A stretch of DNA of 64,000 nt from Escarpia spicata (lineage: Eukaryota > Annelida > Polychaeta > Sabellida > Siboglinidae): NCBI GenBank assembly GCA_963995525.1, contig CAXEFP010000908.1, positions 682,001 through 746,000 on the forward strand, given 5' to 3'. The notes beneath the pieces were generated by a model. The model was not told where the DNA came from, searched no databases, and saw nothing but the letters and a program-made list of their open reading frames with translations. The position numbers and the translations under genes were made by a program. Shown in pieces: positions 10,757 through 25,099 of this stretch (positions are counted from its first letter, which is position 1; each line of letters starts with the position of its first letter).

Positions 10757-12060
10757 CCCCATTTGATGTTTTATCTTGTCTAAAGCAGCAGTACATTCAG
10801 TACTCACGAGACAAACATGTCCCATGTCAAAATGTTCGAAAAAAATTAATGCATATCACAGCAAAACGGTATTTGTAGTGCACTTTTTTCGGCGGAAGGA
10901 TCCTTAATGTGGTCTTATCCCAAATAGATGATTTGCATGTTACAAATCTTCACGAAGGCTAGATTGATATCAAGCTACACACATAACTAGATTAACCCCA
11001 AATGGGAATGCATGTTACCGTTTTATCCCCGTCACGTAAGTTACAAGAACATATTACGTAAGTTATAGGTGTGAAAACTCATCCCCATTTGATGTTTTAT
11101 CTTGTCTAAAGCAGCAGTACATTCAGTACTCACGAGACAAACATGTCCCATGTCAAAATGTCCAAAAAAAATTAATGCATATCACAGCAAAACGGTATTT
11201 GTAGTGCACTTTTTTCGGCGGAAGGATCATTACTGTGGTCTTACCCCAAATAGATGTTTTGCATGTTACAAATCTTCACGAAGGCTAGATTGATATCAAG
11301 CTAAACACATAATTAGATTAACCCCAAATGGGAATGCATGTTACCGTTTTATCCCCGTCACGTAAGTTACAAGAACATATTACGTAAGTTATAGGTGTGA
11401 AAACTCATCCCCATTTGATGTTTTATCTTGTCTAAAGCAGCAGTACATTCAGTACTCACGAGACAAACATGTCCCATGTCAAAATGTTCGAAAAAAATTA
11501 ATGCATATCACAGCAAAACGGTATTTGTAGTGCACTTTTTTCGGCGGAAGGATCCTTAATGTGGTCTTATCCCAAATAGATGATTTGCATGTTACAAATC
11601 TTCACGAAGGCTAGATTGATATCAAGCTACACACATAACTAGATTAACCCCAAATGGGAATGCATGTTACCGTTTTATCCCCGTCACGTAAGTTACAAGA
11701 ACATATTACGTAAGTTATAGGTGTGAAAACTCATCCCCATTTGATGTTTTATCTTGTCTAAAGCAGCAGTACATTCAGTACTCACGAGACAAACATGTCC
11801 CATGTCAAAATGTCCAAAAAAAATTAATGCATATCACAGCAAAACGGTATTTGTAGTGCACTTTTTTCGGCGGAAGGATCATTACTGTGGTCTTACCCCA
11901 AATAGATGTTTTGCATGTTACAAATCTTCACGAAGGCTAGATTGATATCAAGCTAAACACATAATTAGATTAACCCCAAATGGGAATGCATGTTACCGTT
12001 TTATCCCCGTCACGTAAGTTACAAGAACATATTACGTAAGTTATAGGTGTGAAAACTCAT
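10757..12060 (+). repeat. Tandem dimer duplication v6-v5, 2 x 652 bp
   Basis: Two v6-v5 pairs (10757-11408 and 11409-12060) are adjacent. Both v5 copies share tgtcca, atcattactg and the ctaaacac/aattag marks. This is the simplest local amplification in the window: a two-monomer duplication. Confidence 0.82.
11083..11408 (+). repeat. Variant class v5 exemplar
   Basis: v5 has tgtcca instead of tgttcg around offsets 79-82, atcattactg at 144-153 (BamHI site lost, in-frame TAA changed to TAC), and ctaaacacataattag instead of the usual ctacacacataactag (A at 222, T at 231). Copies start at 1629, 11083, 11735, 31301, 35864, 38472, 51187, 54774, 57382, 59988, 62270 and 63573. A v8 monomer is the most common right-hand neighbour. 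Confidence 0.88.
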
Positions 12061-12386
12061 CCCCATTTGATGTTTTATCTTGTCTAAAGCAGCAGTACAT
12101 TCAGTACTCACGAGACAAACATGTCCCATGTCAAAATGTTCGAAAAAAATTAATGCATATCACAGCATAACGGTATTTGTAGTGCACTTTTTTCGGCGGA
12201 AGGATCCTTAATGTGGTCTTACCCCAAATAGATGTTTTGCATGTTACAAATCTTCACGAAGGCTAGATTGATATCAAGCTACACACATAACTAGATTAAC
12301 CCCAAATGGGAATGCATGTTACCGTTTTATCCCCGTCACGTACGTTACAAGAACATATTACGTAAGTTATAGGTGTGAAAACTCAT
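12061..12386 (+). repeat. Variant class v8 exemplar
   Basis: v8 is recognised by gcataacgg (T at offset 108) instead of gcaaaacgg. The ten copies start at 12061, 31627, 33583, 36190, 38798, 51514, 55100, 57708, 58360 and 62596. Nine of the ten directly follow a v5 or v5-type hybrid monomer; the exception is 58360, inside a v8-v7 dimer duplication. This copy also has tacgtta in place of taagtta at the first direct-repeat element, shared with the v8 copy at 62596. Confidence 0.87.
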
Positions 12387-13038
12387 CCCCATTTGATGTT
12401 TTATCTTGTCTAAAGCAGCAGTACATTCAGTACTCACGAGACAAACATGTCCCATGTCAAAACGTTCGAAAAAAATTAATGCATATCACAGCAAAACGGT
12501 ATTTGTAGTGCACTTTTTTCGGCGGAAGGATCCTTACTGTGGTCTTACCCCAAATAGATGTTTTGCATGTTACAAATCTTCACGAAGGCTAGATTGATAT
12601 CAAGCTACACACATAACTAGATTAATCACAAATGGGAATGCATGTTACCGTTCTATCTCCGTCACGTAAGTTACAAGAACATATTACGTAAGTTATAGGT
12701 GTGAAAACTCATCCCCATTTGATGTTTTATCTTGTCTAAAGCAGCAGTACATTCAGTACTCACGAGACAAACATGTCCCATGTCAAAATGTTCGAAAAAA
12801 ATTAATGCATATCACAGCAAAACGGTATTTGTAGTGCACTTTTTTCGGCGGAAGGATCCTTAATGTGGTCTTATCCCAAATAGATGATTTGCATGTTACA
12901 AATCTTCACGAAGGCTAGATTGATATCAAGCTACACACATAACTAGATTAACCCCAAATGGGAATGCATGTTACCGTTTTATCCCCGTCACGTAAGTTAC
13001 AAGAACATATTACGTAAGTTATAGGTGTGAAAACTCAT

Positions 13039-13364
13039 CCCCATTTGATGTTTTATCTTGTCTAAAGCAGCAGTACATTCAGTACTCACGAGACAAACAT
13101 GTCCCATGTCAAAATGTTCGAAAAAAATTAATGCATATCACAGCAAAACGGTATTTGTAGTGCACTTTTTTTGGCGGAAGGATCCTTAATGTGGTCTTAC
13201 CCCAAATATATGTTTTGCATGTTACAAATCTTCACGAAGGCTAGATTGATATCAAGCTACACACATAACTAGATTAACCCCAAATGGGAATGCATGTTAC
13301 CGTTTTATCCCCGTCACGTAAGTTACAAGAACATATTACGTAAGTTATAGGTGTGAAAACTCAT
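13039..13364 (+). repeat. Variant class v1b exemplar
   Basis: v1b shares tatatg and the run of T leading into TGG with v1, but keeps CpG at offset 111 and in ggcgg, so only one of the three CpGs is lost. Copies start at 13039, 14669, 48905 and 56078. Its right half also appears in hybrids starting at 17929 and 23470, and its left half in the hybrid at 59338. Confidence 0.85.
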
Positions 13365-16298
13365 CCCCATTTGATGTTTTATCTTGTCTAAAGCAGCAGT
13401 ACATTCAGTACTCACGAGACAAACATGTCCCATGTCAAAATGTTCGAAAAAAATTAATGCATATCACAGCAAAACGGTATTTGTAGTGCACTTTTTTCGG
13501 CGGAAGGATCCTTACTGTGGTCTTACCCCAAATAGATGTTTTGCATGTTACAAATCTTCACGAAGGCTAGATTGATATCAAGCTACACACATAACTAGAT
13601 TAACCCCAAATGGGAATGCATGTTACCGTTTTATCCCCGTCACGTAAGTTACAAGAACATATTACGTAAGTTATAGGTGTGAAAACTCATCCCCATTTGA
13701 TGTTTTATCTTGTCTAAAGCAGCAGTACATTCAGTACTCACGAGACAAACATGTCCCATGTCAAAATGTTCGAAAAAAATTAATGCATATCACAGCAAAA
13801 CGGTATTTGTAGTGCACTTTTTTCGGCGGAAGGATCCTTAATGTGGTCTTACCCCAAATAGATGTTTTGCATGTTACAAATCTTCACGAAGGCTAGATTG
13901 ATATCAAGCTACACACATAACTAGATTAATCACAAATGGGAATGCATGTTACCGTTCTATCTCCGTCACGTAAGTTACAAGAACATATTACGTAAGTTAT
14001 AGGTGTGAAAACTAATCCCCATTTGAAGTTTTTTCTTATCTAAAGCAGCAGTACATTCAGTACTCACGAGACAAACATGTCCCATGTCAAAGTGTTCAAA
14101 AAAAATTAATGCATATCACAGCAAAACGGTATTTGTAGTGCACTTTTTTCGGCGGAAGGATCCTTAATGTGGTCTTATCCCAAATAGATGATTTGCATGT
14201 TACAAATCTTCACGAAGGCTAGATTGATATCAAGCTACACACATAACTAGATTAACCCCAAATGGGAATGCATGTTACCGTTTTATCCCCGTCACGTAAG
14301 TTACAAGAACATATTACGTAAGTTATAGGTGTGAAAACTCATCCCCATTTGAAGTTTTTTCTTGTCTAAAGCAGCAGTACCTTCAGTACTCACGAGACAA
14401 ACATGTCCCATATCAAAGTGTTCGAAAAAAATTAATGCATATCACAGCAAAACGGTATTTGTAATGCACTTTTTTCGGCGGAAGGATATTTAATGTGGTC
14501 TTACCCCAAATAGATGTTTTGCATGTTACAAATCTTCACGAAGGCTAGATTGATATCAAGCTACACACATAACTAGATTAACCCCAAATGGGAATGCATG
14601 TTACCGTTTTATCCCCGTCACGTAAGTTACAAGAACATATTACGTAAGTTATAGGTGTGAAAACTCATCCCCATTTGATGTTTTATCTTGTCTAAAGCAG
14701 CAGTACATTCAGTACTCACGAGACAAACATGTCCCATGTCAAAATGTTCGAAAAAAATTAATGCATATCACAGCAAAACGGTATTTGTAGTGCACTTTTT
14801 TTGGCGGAAGGATCCTTAATGTGGTCTTACCCCAAATATATGTTTTGCATGTTACAAATCTTCACGAAGGCTAGATTGATATCAAGCTACACACATAACT
14901 AGATTAACCCCAAATGGGAATGCATGTTACCGTTTTATCCCCGTCACGTAAGTTACAAGAACATATTACGTAAGTTATAGGTGTGAAAACTCATCCCCAT
15001 TTGATGTTTTATCTTGTCTAAAGCAGCAGTACATTCAGTACTCACGAGACAAACATGTCCCATGTCAAAATGTTCGAAAAAAATTAATGCATATCACAGC
15101 AAAACGGTATTTGTAGTGCACTTTTTTCGGCGGAAGGATCCTTACTGTGGTCTTACCCCAAATAGATGTTTTGCATGTTACAAATCTTCACGAAGGCTAG
15201 ATTGATATCAAGCTACACACATAACTAGATTAACCCCAAATGGGAATGCATGTTACCGTTTTATCCCCGTCACGTAAGTTACAAGAACATATTACGTAAG
15301 TTATAGGTGTGAAAACTCATCCCCATTTGATGTTTTATCTTGTCTAAAGCAGCAGTACATTCAGTACTCACGAGACAAACATGTCCCATGTCAAAATGTT
15401 CGAAAAAAATTAATGCATATCACAGCAAAACGGTATTTGTAGTGCACTTTTTTCGGCGGAAGGATCCTTAATGTGGTCTTACCCCAAATAGATGTTTTGC
15501 ATGTTACAAATCTTCACGAAGGCTAGATTGATATCAAGCTACACACATAACTAGATTAATCACAAATGGGAATGCATGTTACCGTTCTATCTCCGTCACG
15601 TAAGTTACAAGAACATATTACGTAAGTTATAGGTGTGAAAACTAATCCCCATTTGAAGTTTTTTCTTATCTAAAGCAGCAGTACATTCAGTACTCACGAG
15701 ACAAACATGTCCCATGTCAAAGTGTTCAAAAAAAATTAATGCATATCACAGCAAAACGGTATTTGTAGTGCACTTTTTTCGGCGGAAGGATCCTTAATGT
15801 GGTCTTATCCCAAATAGATGATTTGCATGTTACAAATCTTCACGAAGGCTAGATTGATATCAAGCTACACACATAACTAGATTAACCCCAAATGGGAATG
15901 CATGTTACCGTTTTATCCCCGTCACGTAAGTTACAAGAACATATTACGTAAGTTATAGGTGTGAAAACTCATCCCCATTTGAAGTTTTTTCTTGTCTAAA
16001 GCAGCAGTACCTTCAGTACTCACGAGACAAACATGTCCCATATCAAAGTGTTCGAAAAAAATTAATGCATATCACAGCAAAACGGTATTTGTAATGCACT
16101 TTTTTCGGCGGAAGGATATTTAATGTGGTCTTACCCCAAATAGATGTTTTGCATGTTACAAATCTTCACGAAGGCTAGATTGATATCAAGCTACACACAT
16201 AACTAGATTAACCCCAAATGGGAATGCATGTTACCGTTTTATCCCCGTCACGTAAGTTACAAGAACATATTACGTAAGTTATAGGTGTGAAAACTCAT
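13039..16298 (+). repeat. HOR unit of 5 monomers repeated twice (2 x 1,630 bp)
   Basis: The order v1b-v7-v3-v4-v2 occurs at 13039-14668 and again at 14669-16298. Both v4 members carry ttcaaa at offset 82. The two copies look nearly identical by eye. Confidence 0.85.
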
Positions 16299-17602
16299 CC
16301 CCATTTGATGTTTTATCTTGTCTAAAGCAGCAGTACATTCAGTACTCACGAGACAAACATGTCCCATGTCAAAATGTTCGAAAAAAATTAATGCATATCA
16401 CAGCAAAACGGTATTTGTAGTGCACTTTTTTCGGCGGAAGGATCCTTACTGTGGTCTTACCCCAAATAGATGTTTTGCATGTTACAAATCTTCACGAAGG
16501 CTAGATTGATATCAAGCTACACACATAACTAGATTAACCCCAAATGGGAATGCATGTTACCGTTTTATCCCCGTCACGTAAGTTACAAGAACATATTACG
16601 TAAGTTATAGGTGTGAAAACTCATCCCCATTTGATGTTTTATCTTGTCTAAAGCAGCAGTACATTCAGTACTCACGAGACAAACATGTCCCATGTCAAAA
16701 TGTTCGAAAAAAATTAATGCATATCACAGCAAAACGGTATTTGTAGTGCACTTTTTTCGGCGGAAGGATCCTTAATGTGGTCTTACCCCAAATAGATGTT
16801 TTGCATGTTACAAATCTTCACGAAGGCTAGATTGATATCAAGCTACACACATAACTAGATTAATCACAAATGGGAATGCATGTTACCGTTCTATCTCCGT
16901 CACGTAAGTTACAAGAACATATTACGTAAGTTATAGGTGTGAAAACTAATCCCCATTTGAAGTTTTTTCTTATCTAAAGCAGCAGTACATTCAGTACTCA
17001 CGAGACAAACATGTCCCATGTCAAAGTGTTCGAAAAAAATTAATGCATATCACAGCAAAACGGTATTTGTAGTGCACTTTTTTCGGCGGAAGGATCCTTA
17101 ATGTGGTCTTATCCCAAATAGATGATTTGCATGTTACAAATCTTCACGAAGGCTAGATTGATATCAAGCTACACACATAACTAGATTAACCCCAAATGGG
17201 AATGCATGTTACCGTTTTATCCCCGTCACGTAAGTTACAAGAACATATTACGTAAGTTATAGGTGTGAAAACTCATCCCCATTTGAAGTTTTTTCTTGTC
17301 TAAAGCAGCAGTACCTTCAGTACTCACGAGACAAACATGTCCCATATCAAAGTGTTCGAAAAAAATTAATGCATATCACAGCAAAACGGTATTTGTAATG
17401 CACTTTTTTCGGCGGAAGGATATTTAATGTGGTCTTACCCCAAATAGATGTTTTGCATGTTACAAATCTTCACGAAGGCTAGATTGATATCAAGCTACAC
17501 ACATAACTAGATTAACCCCAAATGGGAATGCATGTTACCGTTTTATCCCCGTCACGTAAGTTACAAGAACATATTACGTAAGTTATAGGTGTGAAAACTC
17601 AT
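16299..17602 (+). repeat. HOR unit of 4 monomers v7-v3-v4-v2 (1,304 bp)
   Basis: This four-monomer unit is the core of the 13-30 kb region. Equivalent full copies start at 13365, 14995, 18581, 19885, 26078 and 27382. In this copy v4 has ttcg. The core is the 5-monomer unit to the left minus its v1b monomer. Confidence 0.85.
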
Positions 17603-17928
17603 CCCCATTTGATGTTTTATCTTGTCTAAAGCAGCAGTACATTCAGTACTCACGAGACAAACATGTCCCATGTCAAAATGTTCGAAAAAAATTAATGCAT
17701 ATCACAGCAAAACGGTATTTGTAGTGCACTTTTTTCGGCGGAAGGATCCTTAATGTGGTCTTACCCCAAATAGATGTTTTGCATGTTACAAATCTTCACG
17801 AAGGCTAGATTGATATCAAGCTACACACATAACTAGATTAATCACAAATGGGAATGCATGTTACCGTTCTATCTCCGTCACGTAAGTTACAAGAACATAT
17901 TACGTAAGTTATAGGTGTGAAAACTAAT

Positions 17929-18254
17929 CCCCATTTGAAGTTTTTTCTTATCTAAAGCAGCAGTACATTCAGTACTCACGAGACAAACATGTCCCATGTC
18001 AAAGTGTTCGAAAAAAATTAATGCATATCACAGCAAAACGGTATTTGTAGTGCACTTTTTTTGGCGGAAGGATCCTTAATGTGGTCTTACCCCAAATATA
18101 TGTTTTGCATGTTACAAATCTTCACGAAGGCTAGATTGATATCAAGCTACACACATAACTAGATTAACCCCAAATGGGAATGCATGTTACCGTTTTATCC
18201 CCGTCACGTAAGTTACAAGAACATATTACGTAAGTTATAGGTGTGAAAACTCAT
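17929..18254 (+). repeat. Hybrid monomer v4/v1b
   Basis: The left part is v4 (gaag, cttatc, aaagtg); the right part is v1b (ttggcgg, tatatg, aacccc). The switch falls between offset 76 and about 133. A second copy is at 23470-23795, in a similar context (v3 before, v7 after). Confidence 0.82.
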
Positions 18255-20960
18255 CCCCATTTGATGTTTTATCTTGTCTAAAGCAGCAGTACATTCAGTA
18301 CTCACGAGACAAACATGTCCCATGTCAAAATGTTCGAAAAAAATTAATGCATATCACAGCAAAACGGTATTTGTAGTGCACTTTTTTCGGCGGAAGGATC
18401 CTTACTGTGGTCTTACCCCAAATAGATGTTTTGCATGTTACAAATCTTCACGAAGGCTAGATTGATATCAAGCTACACACATAACTAGATTAACCCCAAA
18501 TGGGAATGCATGTTACCGTTTTATCCCCGTCACGTAAGTTACAAGAACATATTACGTAAGTTATAGGTGTGAAAACTCATCCCCATTTGATGTTTTATCT
18601 TGTCTAAAGCAGCAGTACATTCAGTACTCACGAGACAAACATGTCCCATGTCAAAATGTTCGAAAAAAATTAATGCATATCACAGCAAAACGGTATTTGT
18701 AGTGCACTTTTTTCGGCGGAAGGATCCTTACTGTGGTCTTACCCCAAATAGATGTTTTGCATGTTACAAATCTTCACGAAGGCTAGATTGATATCAAGCT
18801 ACACACATAACTAGATTAACCCCAAATGGGAATGCATGTTACCGTTTTATCCCCGTCACGTAAGTTACAAGAACATATTACGTAAGTTATAGGTGTGAAA
18901 ACTCATCCCCATTTGATGTTTTATCTTGTCTAAAGCAGCAGTACATTCAGTACTCACGAGACAAACATGTCCCATGTCAAAATGTTCGAAAAAAATTAAT
19001 GCATATCACAGCAAAACGGTATTTGTAGTGCACTTTTTTCGGCGGAAGGATCCTTAATGTGGTCTTACCCCAAATAGATGTTTTGCATGTTACAAATCTT
19101 CACGAAGGCTAGATTGATATCAAGCTACACACATAACTAGATTAATCACAAATGGGAATGCATGTTACCGTTCTATCTCCGTCACGTAAGTTACAAGAAC
19201 ATATTACGTAAGTTATAGGTGTGAAAACTAATCCCCATTTGAAGTTTTTTCTTATCTAAAGCAGCAGTACATTCAGTACTCACGAGACAAACATGTCCCA
19301 TGTCAAAGTGTTCAAAAAAAATTAATGCATATCACAGCAAAACGGTATTTGTAGTGCACTTTTTTCGGCGGAAGGATCCTTAATGTGGTCTTATCCCAAA
19401 TAGATGATTTGCATGTTACAAATCTTCACGAAGGCTAGATTGATATCAAGCTACACACATAACTAGATTAACCCCAAATGGGAATGCATGTTACCGTTTT
19501 ATCCCCGTCACGTAAGTTACAAGAACATATTACGTAAGTTATAGGTGTGAAAACTCATCCCCATTTGAAGTTTTTTCTTGTCTAAAGCAGCAGTACCTTC
19601 AGTACTCACGAGACAAACATGTCCCATATCAAAGTGTTCGAAAAAAATTAATGCATATCACAGCAAAACGGTATTTGTAATGCACTTTTTTCGGCGGAAG
19701 GATATTTAATGTGGTCTTACCCCAAATAGATGTTTTGCATGTTACAAATCTTCACGAAGGCTAGATTGATATCAAGCTACACACATAACTAGATTAACCC
19801 CAAATGGGAATGCATGTTACCGTTTTATCCCCGTCACGTAAGTTACAAGAACATATTACGTAAGTTATAGGTGTGAAAACTCATCCCCATTTGATGTTTT
19901 ATCTTGTCTAAAGCAGCAGTACATTCAGTACTCACGAGACAAACATGTCCCATGTCAAAATGTTCGAAAAAAATTAATGCATATCACAGCAAAACGGTAT
20001 TTGTAGTGCACTTTTTTCGGCGGAAGGATCCTTACTGTGGTCTTACCCCAAATAGATGTTTTGCATGTTACAAATCTTCACGAAGGCTAGATTGATATCA
20101 AGCTACACACATAACTAGATTAACCCCAAATGGGAATGCATGTTACCGTTTTATCCCCGTCACGTAAGTTACAAGAACATATTACGTAAGTTATAGGTGT
20201 GAAAACTCATCCCCATTTGATGTTTTATCTTGTCTAAAGCAGCAGTACATTCAGTACTCACGAGACAAACATGTCCCATGTCAAAATGTTCGAAAAAAAT
20301 TAATGCATATCACAGCAAAACGGTATTTGTAGTGCACTTTTTTCGGCGGAAGGATCCTTAATGTGGTCTTACCCCAAATAGATGTTTTGCATGTTACAAA
20401 TCTTCACGAAGGCTAGATTGATATCAAGCTACACACATAACTAGATTAATCACAAATGGGAATGCATGTTACCGTTCTATCTCCGTCACGTAAGTTACAA
20501 GAACATATTACGTAAGTTATAGGTGTGAAAACTAATCCCCATTTGAAGTTTTTTCTTATCTAAAGCAGCAGTACATTCAGTACTCACGAGACAAACATGT
20601 CCCATGTCAAAGTGTTCGAAAAAAATTAATGCATATCACAGCAAAACGGTATTTGTAGTGCACTTTTTTCGGCGGAAGGATCCTTAATGTGGTCTTATCC
20701 CAAATAGATGATTTGCATGTTACAAATCTTCACGAAGGCTAGATTGATATCAAGCTACACACATAACTAGATTAACCCCAAATGGGAATGCATGTTACCG
20801 TTTTATCCCCGTCACGTAAGTTACAAGAACATATTACGTAAGTTATTGGTGTGAAAACTCATCCCCATTTGAAGTTTTTTCTTGTCTAAAGCAGCAGTAC
20901 CTTCAGTACTCACGAGACAAACATGTCCCATATCAAAGTGTTCGAAAAAAATTAATGCAT

Positions 20961-20972
20961 ATCACAGAAAAC
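20961..20972 (+). other. 1-bp deletion in v2 monomer
   Basis: cacagaaaacgg replaces cacagcaaaacgg; all downstream monomer phases shift by one base from here. Confidence 0.85.
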
Positions 20973-21839
20973 GGTATTTGTAATGCACTTTTTTCGGCGG
21001 AAGGATATTTAATGTGGTCTTACCCCAAATAGATGTTTTGCATGTTACAAATCTTCACGAAGGCTAGATTGATATCAAGCTACACACATAACTAGATTAA
21101 CCCCAAATGGGAATGCATGTTACCGTTTTATCCCCGTCACGTAAGTTACAAGAACATATTACGTAAGTTATAGGTGTGAAAACTCATCCCCATTTGATGT
21201 TTTATCTTGTCTAAAGCAGCAGTACATTCAGTACTCACGAGACAAACATGTCCCATGTCAAAATGTTCGAAAAAAATTAATGCATATCACAGCAAAACGG
21301 TATTTGTAGTGCACTTTTTTCGGCGGAAGGATCCTTAATGTGGTCTTACCCCAAATAGATGTTTTGCATGTTACAAATCTTCACGAAGGCTAGATTGATA
21401 TCAAGCTACACACATAACTAGATTAATCACAAATGGGAATGCATGTTACCGTTCTATCTCCGTCACGTAAGTTACAAGAACATATTACGTAAGTTATAGG
21501 TGTGAAAACTAATCCCCATTTGAAGTTTTTTCTTATCTAAAGCAGCAGTACATTCAGTACTCACGAGACAAACATGTCCCATGTCAAAGTGTTCGAAAAA
21601 AATTAATGCATATCACAGCAAAACGGTATTTGTAGTGCACTTTTTTCGGCGGAAGGATCCTTAATGTGGTCTTATCCCAAATAGATGATTTGCATGTTAC
21701 AAATCTTCACGAAGGCTAGATTGATATCAAGCTACACACATAACTAGATTAACCCCAAATGGGAATGCATGTTACCGTTTTATCCCCGTCACGTAAGTTA
21801 CAAGAACATATTACGTAAGTTATAGGTGTGAAAACTCAT

Positions 21840-22165
21840 CCCCATTTGATGTTTTATCTTGTCTAAAGCAGCAGTACATTCAGTACTCACGAGACAAACA
21901 TGTCCCATGTCAAAATGTTCGAAACAAATTAATGCATATCACAGCAAAACGGTATTTGTAGTGCACTTTTTTCGGCGGAAGGATCATTACTGTGGTCTTA
22001 CCCCAAATAGATGTTTTGCATGTTACAAATCTTCACGAAGGCTAGATTGATATCAAGCTACACACATAACTAGATTAACCCCAAATGGGAATGCATGTTA
22101 CCGTTTTATCCCCGTCACGTAAGTTACAAGAACAGATTACGTAAGTTATAGGTGTGAAAACTCAT
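21840..22165 (+). repeat. Variant class v5b exemplar
   Basis: This copy has atcattactg like v5 but ttcgaaacaaatt on the left and the ordinary ctacacacataactag on the right, so it is either a v5 precursor or a conversion product. The only other copy starts at 29338, exactly 23 monomers (7,498 bp) to the right, and each is followed by a v3 copy with tgtatgtt (22166 and 29664). The shared private change shows the two segments derive from one another. Confidence 0.85.
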
Positions 22166-24773
22166 CCCCATTTGATGTTTTATCTTGTCTAAAGCAGCAG
22201 TACATTCAGTACTCACGAGACAAACATGTCCCATGTCAAAATGTTCGAAAAAAATTAATGCATATCACAGCAAAACGGTATTTGTAGTGCACTTTTTTCG
22301 GCGGAAGGATCCTTAATGTGGTCTTACCCCAAATAGATGTTTTGTATGTTACAAATCTTCACGAAGGCTAGATTGATATCAAGCTACACACATAACTAGA
22401 TTAATCACAAATGGGAATGCATGTTACCGTTCTATCTCCGTCACGTAAGTTACAAGAACATATTACGTAAGTTATAGGTGTGAAAACTAATCCCCATTTG
22501 AAGTTTTTTCTTATCTAAAGCAGCAGTACATTCAGTACTCACGAGACAAACATGTCCCATGTCAAAGTGTTCGAAAAAAATTAATGCATATCACAGCAAA
22601 ACGGTATTTGTAGTGCACTTTTTTCGGCGGAAGGATCCTTAATGTGGTCTTATCCCAAATAGATGATTTGCATGTTACAAATCTTCACGAAGGCTAGATT
22701 GATATCAAGCTACACACATAACTAGATTAACCCCAAATGGGAATGCATGTTACCGTTTTATCCCCGTCACGTAAGTTACAAGAACATATTACGTAAGTTA
22801 TAGGTGTGAAAACTCATCCCCATTTGAAGTTTTTTCTTGTCTAAAGCAGCAGTACCTTCAGTACTCACGAGACAAACATGTCCCATATCAAAGTGTTCGA
22901 ATAAAATTAATGCATATCACAGCAAAACGGTATTTGTAATGCACTTTTTTCGGCGGAAGGATATTTAATGTGGTCTTACCCCAAATAGATGTTTTGCATG
23001 TTACAAATCTTCACGAAGGCTAGATTGATATCAAGCTACACACATAACTAGATTAATCCCAAATGGGAATGCATGTTACCGTTTTATCCCCGTCACGTAA
23101 GTTACAAGAACATATTACGTAAGTTATAGGTGTGAAAACTCATCCCCATTTGATGTTTTATCTTGTCTAAAGCAGCAGTACATTCAGTACTCACGAGACA
23201 AACATGTCCCATGTCAAAATGTTCGAAAAAAATTAATGCATATCACAGCAAAACGGTATTTGTAGTGCACTTTTTTCGGCGGAAGGATCCTTAATGTGGT
23301 CTTACCCCAAATAGATGTTTTGCATGTTACAAATCTTCACGAAGGCTAGATTGATATCAAGCTACACACATAACTAGATTAATCACAAATGGGAATGCAT
23401 GTTACCGTTCTATCTCCGTCACGTAAGTTACAAGAACATATTACGTAAGTTATAGGTGTGAAAACTAATCCCCATTTGAAGTTTTTTCTTATCTAAAGCA
23501 GCAGTACATTCAGTACTCACGAGACAAACATGTCCCATGTCAAAGTGTTCGAAAAAAATTAATGCATATCACAGCAAAACGGTATTTGTAGTGCACTTTT
23601 TTTGGCGGAAGGATCCTTAATGTGGTCTTACCCCAAATATATGTTTTGCATGTTACAAATCTTCACGAAGGCTAGATTGATATCAAGCTACACACATAAC
23701 TAGATTAACCCCAAATGGGAATGCATGTTACCGTTTTATCCCCGTCACGTAAGTTACAAGAACATATTACGTAAGTTATAGGTGTGAAAACTCATCCCCA
23801 TTTGATGTTTTATCTTGTCTAAAGCAGCAGTACATTCAGTACTCACGAGACAAACATGTCCCATGTCAAAATGTTCGAAAAAAATTAATGCATATCACAG
23901 CAAAACGGTATTTGTAGTGCACTTTTTTCGGCGGAAGGATCCTTACTGTGGTCTTACCCCAAATAGATGTTTTGCATGTTACAAATCTTCACGAAGGCTA
24001 GATTGATATCAAGCTACACACATAACTAGATTAACCCCAAATGGGAATGCATGTTACCGTTTTATCCCCGTCACGTAAGTTACAAGAACATATTACGTAA
24101 GTTATAGGTGTGAAAACTCATCCCCATTTGATGTTTTATCTTGTCTAAAGCAGCAGTACATTCAGTACTCACGAGACAAACATGTCCCATGTCAAAATGT
24201 TCGAAAAAAATTAATGCATATCACAGCAAAACGGTATTTGTAGTGCACTTTTTTCGGCGGAAGGATCCTTAATGTGGTCTTACCCCAAATAGATGTTTTG
24301 CATGTTACAAATCTTCACGAAGGCTAGATTGATATCAAGCTACACACATAACTAGATTAATCACAAATGGGAATGCATGTTACCGTTCTATCTCCGTCAC
24401 GTAAGTTACAAGAACATATTACGTAACTTATAGGTGTGAAAACTAATCCCCATTTGAAGTTTTTTCTTATCTAAAGCAGCAGTACATTCAGTACTCACGA
24501 GACAAACATGTCCCATGTCAAAGTGTTCAAAAAAAATTAATGCATATCACAGCAAAACGGTATTTGTAGTGCACTTTTTTCGGCGGAAGGATCCTTAATG
24601 TGGTCTTATCCCAAATAGATGATTTGCATGTTACAAATCTTCACGAAGGCTAGATTGATATCAAGCTACACACATAACTAGATTAACCCCAAATGGGAAT
24701 GCATGTTACCGTTTTATCCCCGTCACGTAAGTTACAAGAACATATTACGTAAGTTATAGGTGTGAAAACTCAT

Positions 24774-25099
24774 CCCCATTTGAAGTTTTTTCTTGTCTAA
24801 AGCAGCAGTACCTTCAGTACTCACGAGACAAACATGTCCCATGTCAAAATGTTCGAAAAAAATTAATGCATATCACAGCAAAACGGTATTTGTAGTGCAC
24901 TTTTTTCGGCGGAAGGATCCTTACTGTGGTCTTACCCCAAATAGATGTTTTGCATGTTACAAATCTTCACGAAGGCTAGATTGATATCAAGCTACACACA
25001 TAACTAGATTAACCCCAAATGGGAATGCATGTTACCGTTTTATCCCCGTCACGTAAGTTACAAGAACATATTACGTAAGTTATAGGTGTGAAAACTCAT
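24774..25099 (+). repeat. Hybrid monomer v2/v7
   Basis: The left end is v2 (gaag, cttgtc, acctt) but from offset about 69 on it is v7 (atgtc, aaaatg, tagtg, ccttactg). The switch falls between offsets 39 and 69. It replaces the v2 expected at this point of the v7-v3-v4-v2 unit. Confidence 0.82.

Larger units (their letters stand above)
9453..13038 (+). repeat. Transition block, monomers 30-40
   Basis: Class order is v7-v3-v4-v2-v6-v5-v6-v5-v8-v7-v6. The first five monomers repeat the string starting at 7171, seven monomers to the left, including the agtatt/ctacatac v4 and the aaccac v2. From 11083 on, v5 and v8 monomers enter, and the end of the block resembles the v5-v8-v7-v6 modules at the right of the window. 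Confidence 0.78.
17603..23143 (+). repeat. Super-unit of 17 monomers (about 5.54 kb)
   Basis: Order: v3, v4/v1b hybrid, v7, v7, v3, v4, v2, v7, v3, v4, v2, v3, v4, v5b, v3, v4, v2. The rare v4/v1b hybrid near the start and the rare v5b near the end both reappear in the following block, which suggests a long unit was duplicated and later rearranged. It contains a 1-bp deletion near 20967. Confidence 0.75.
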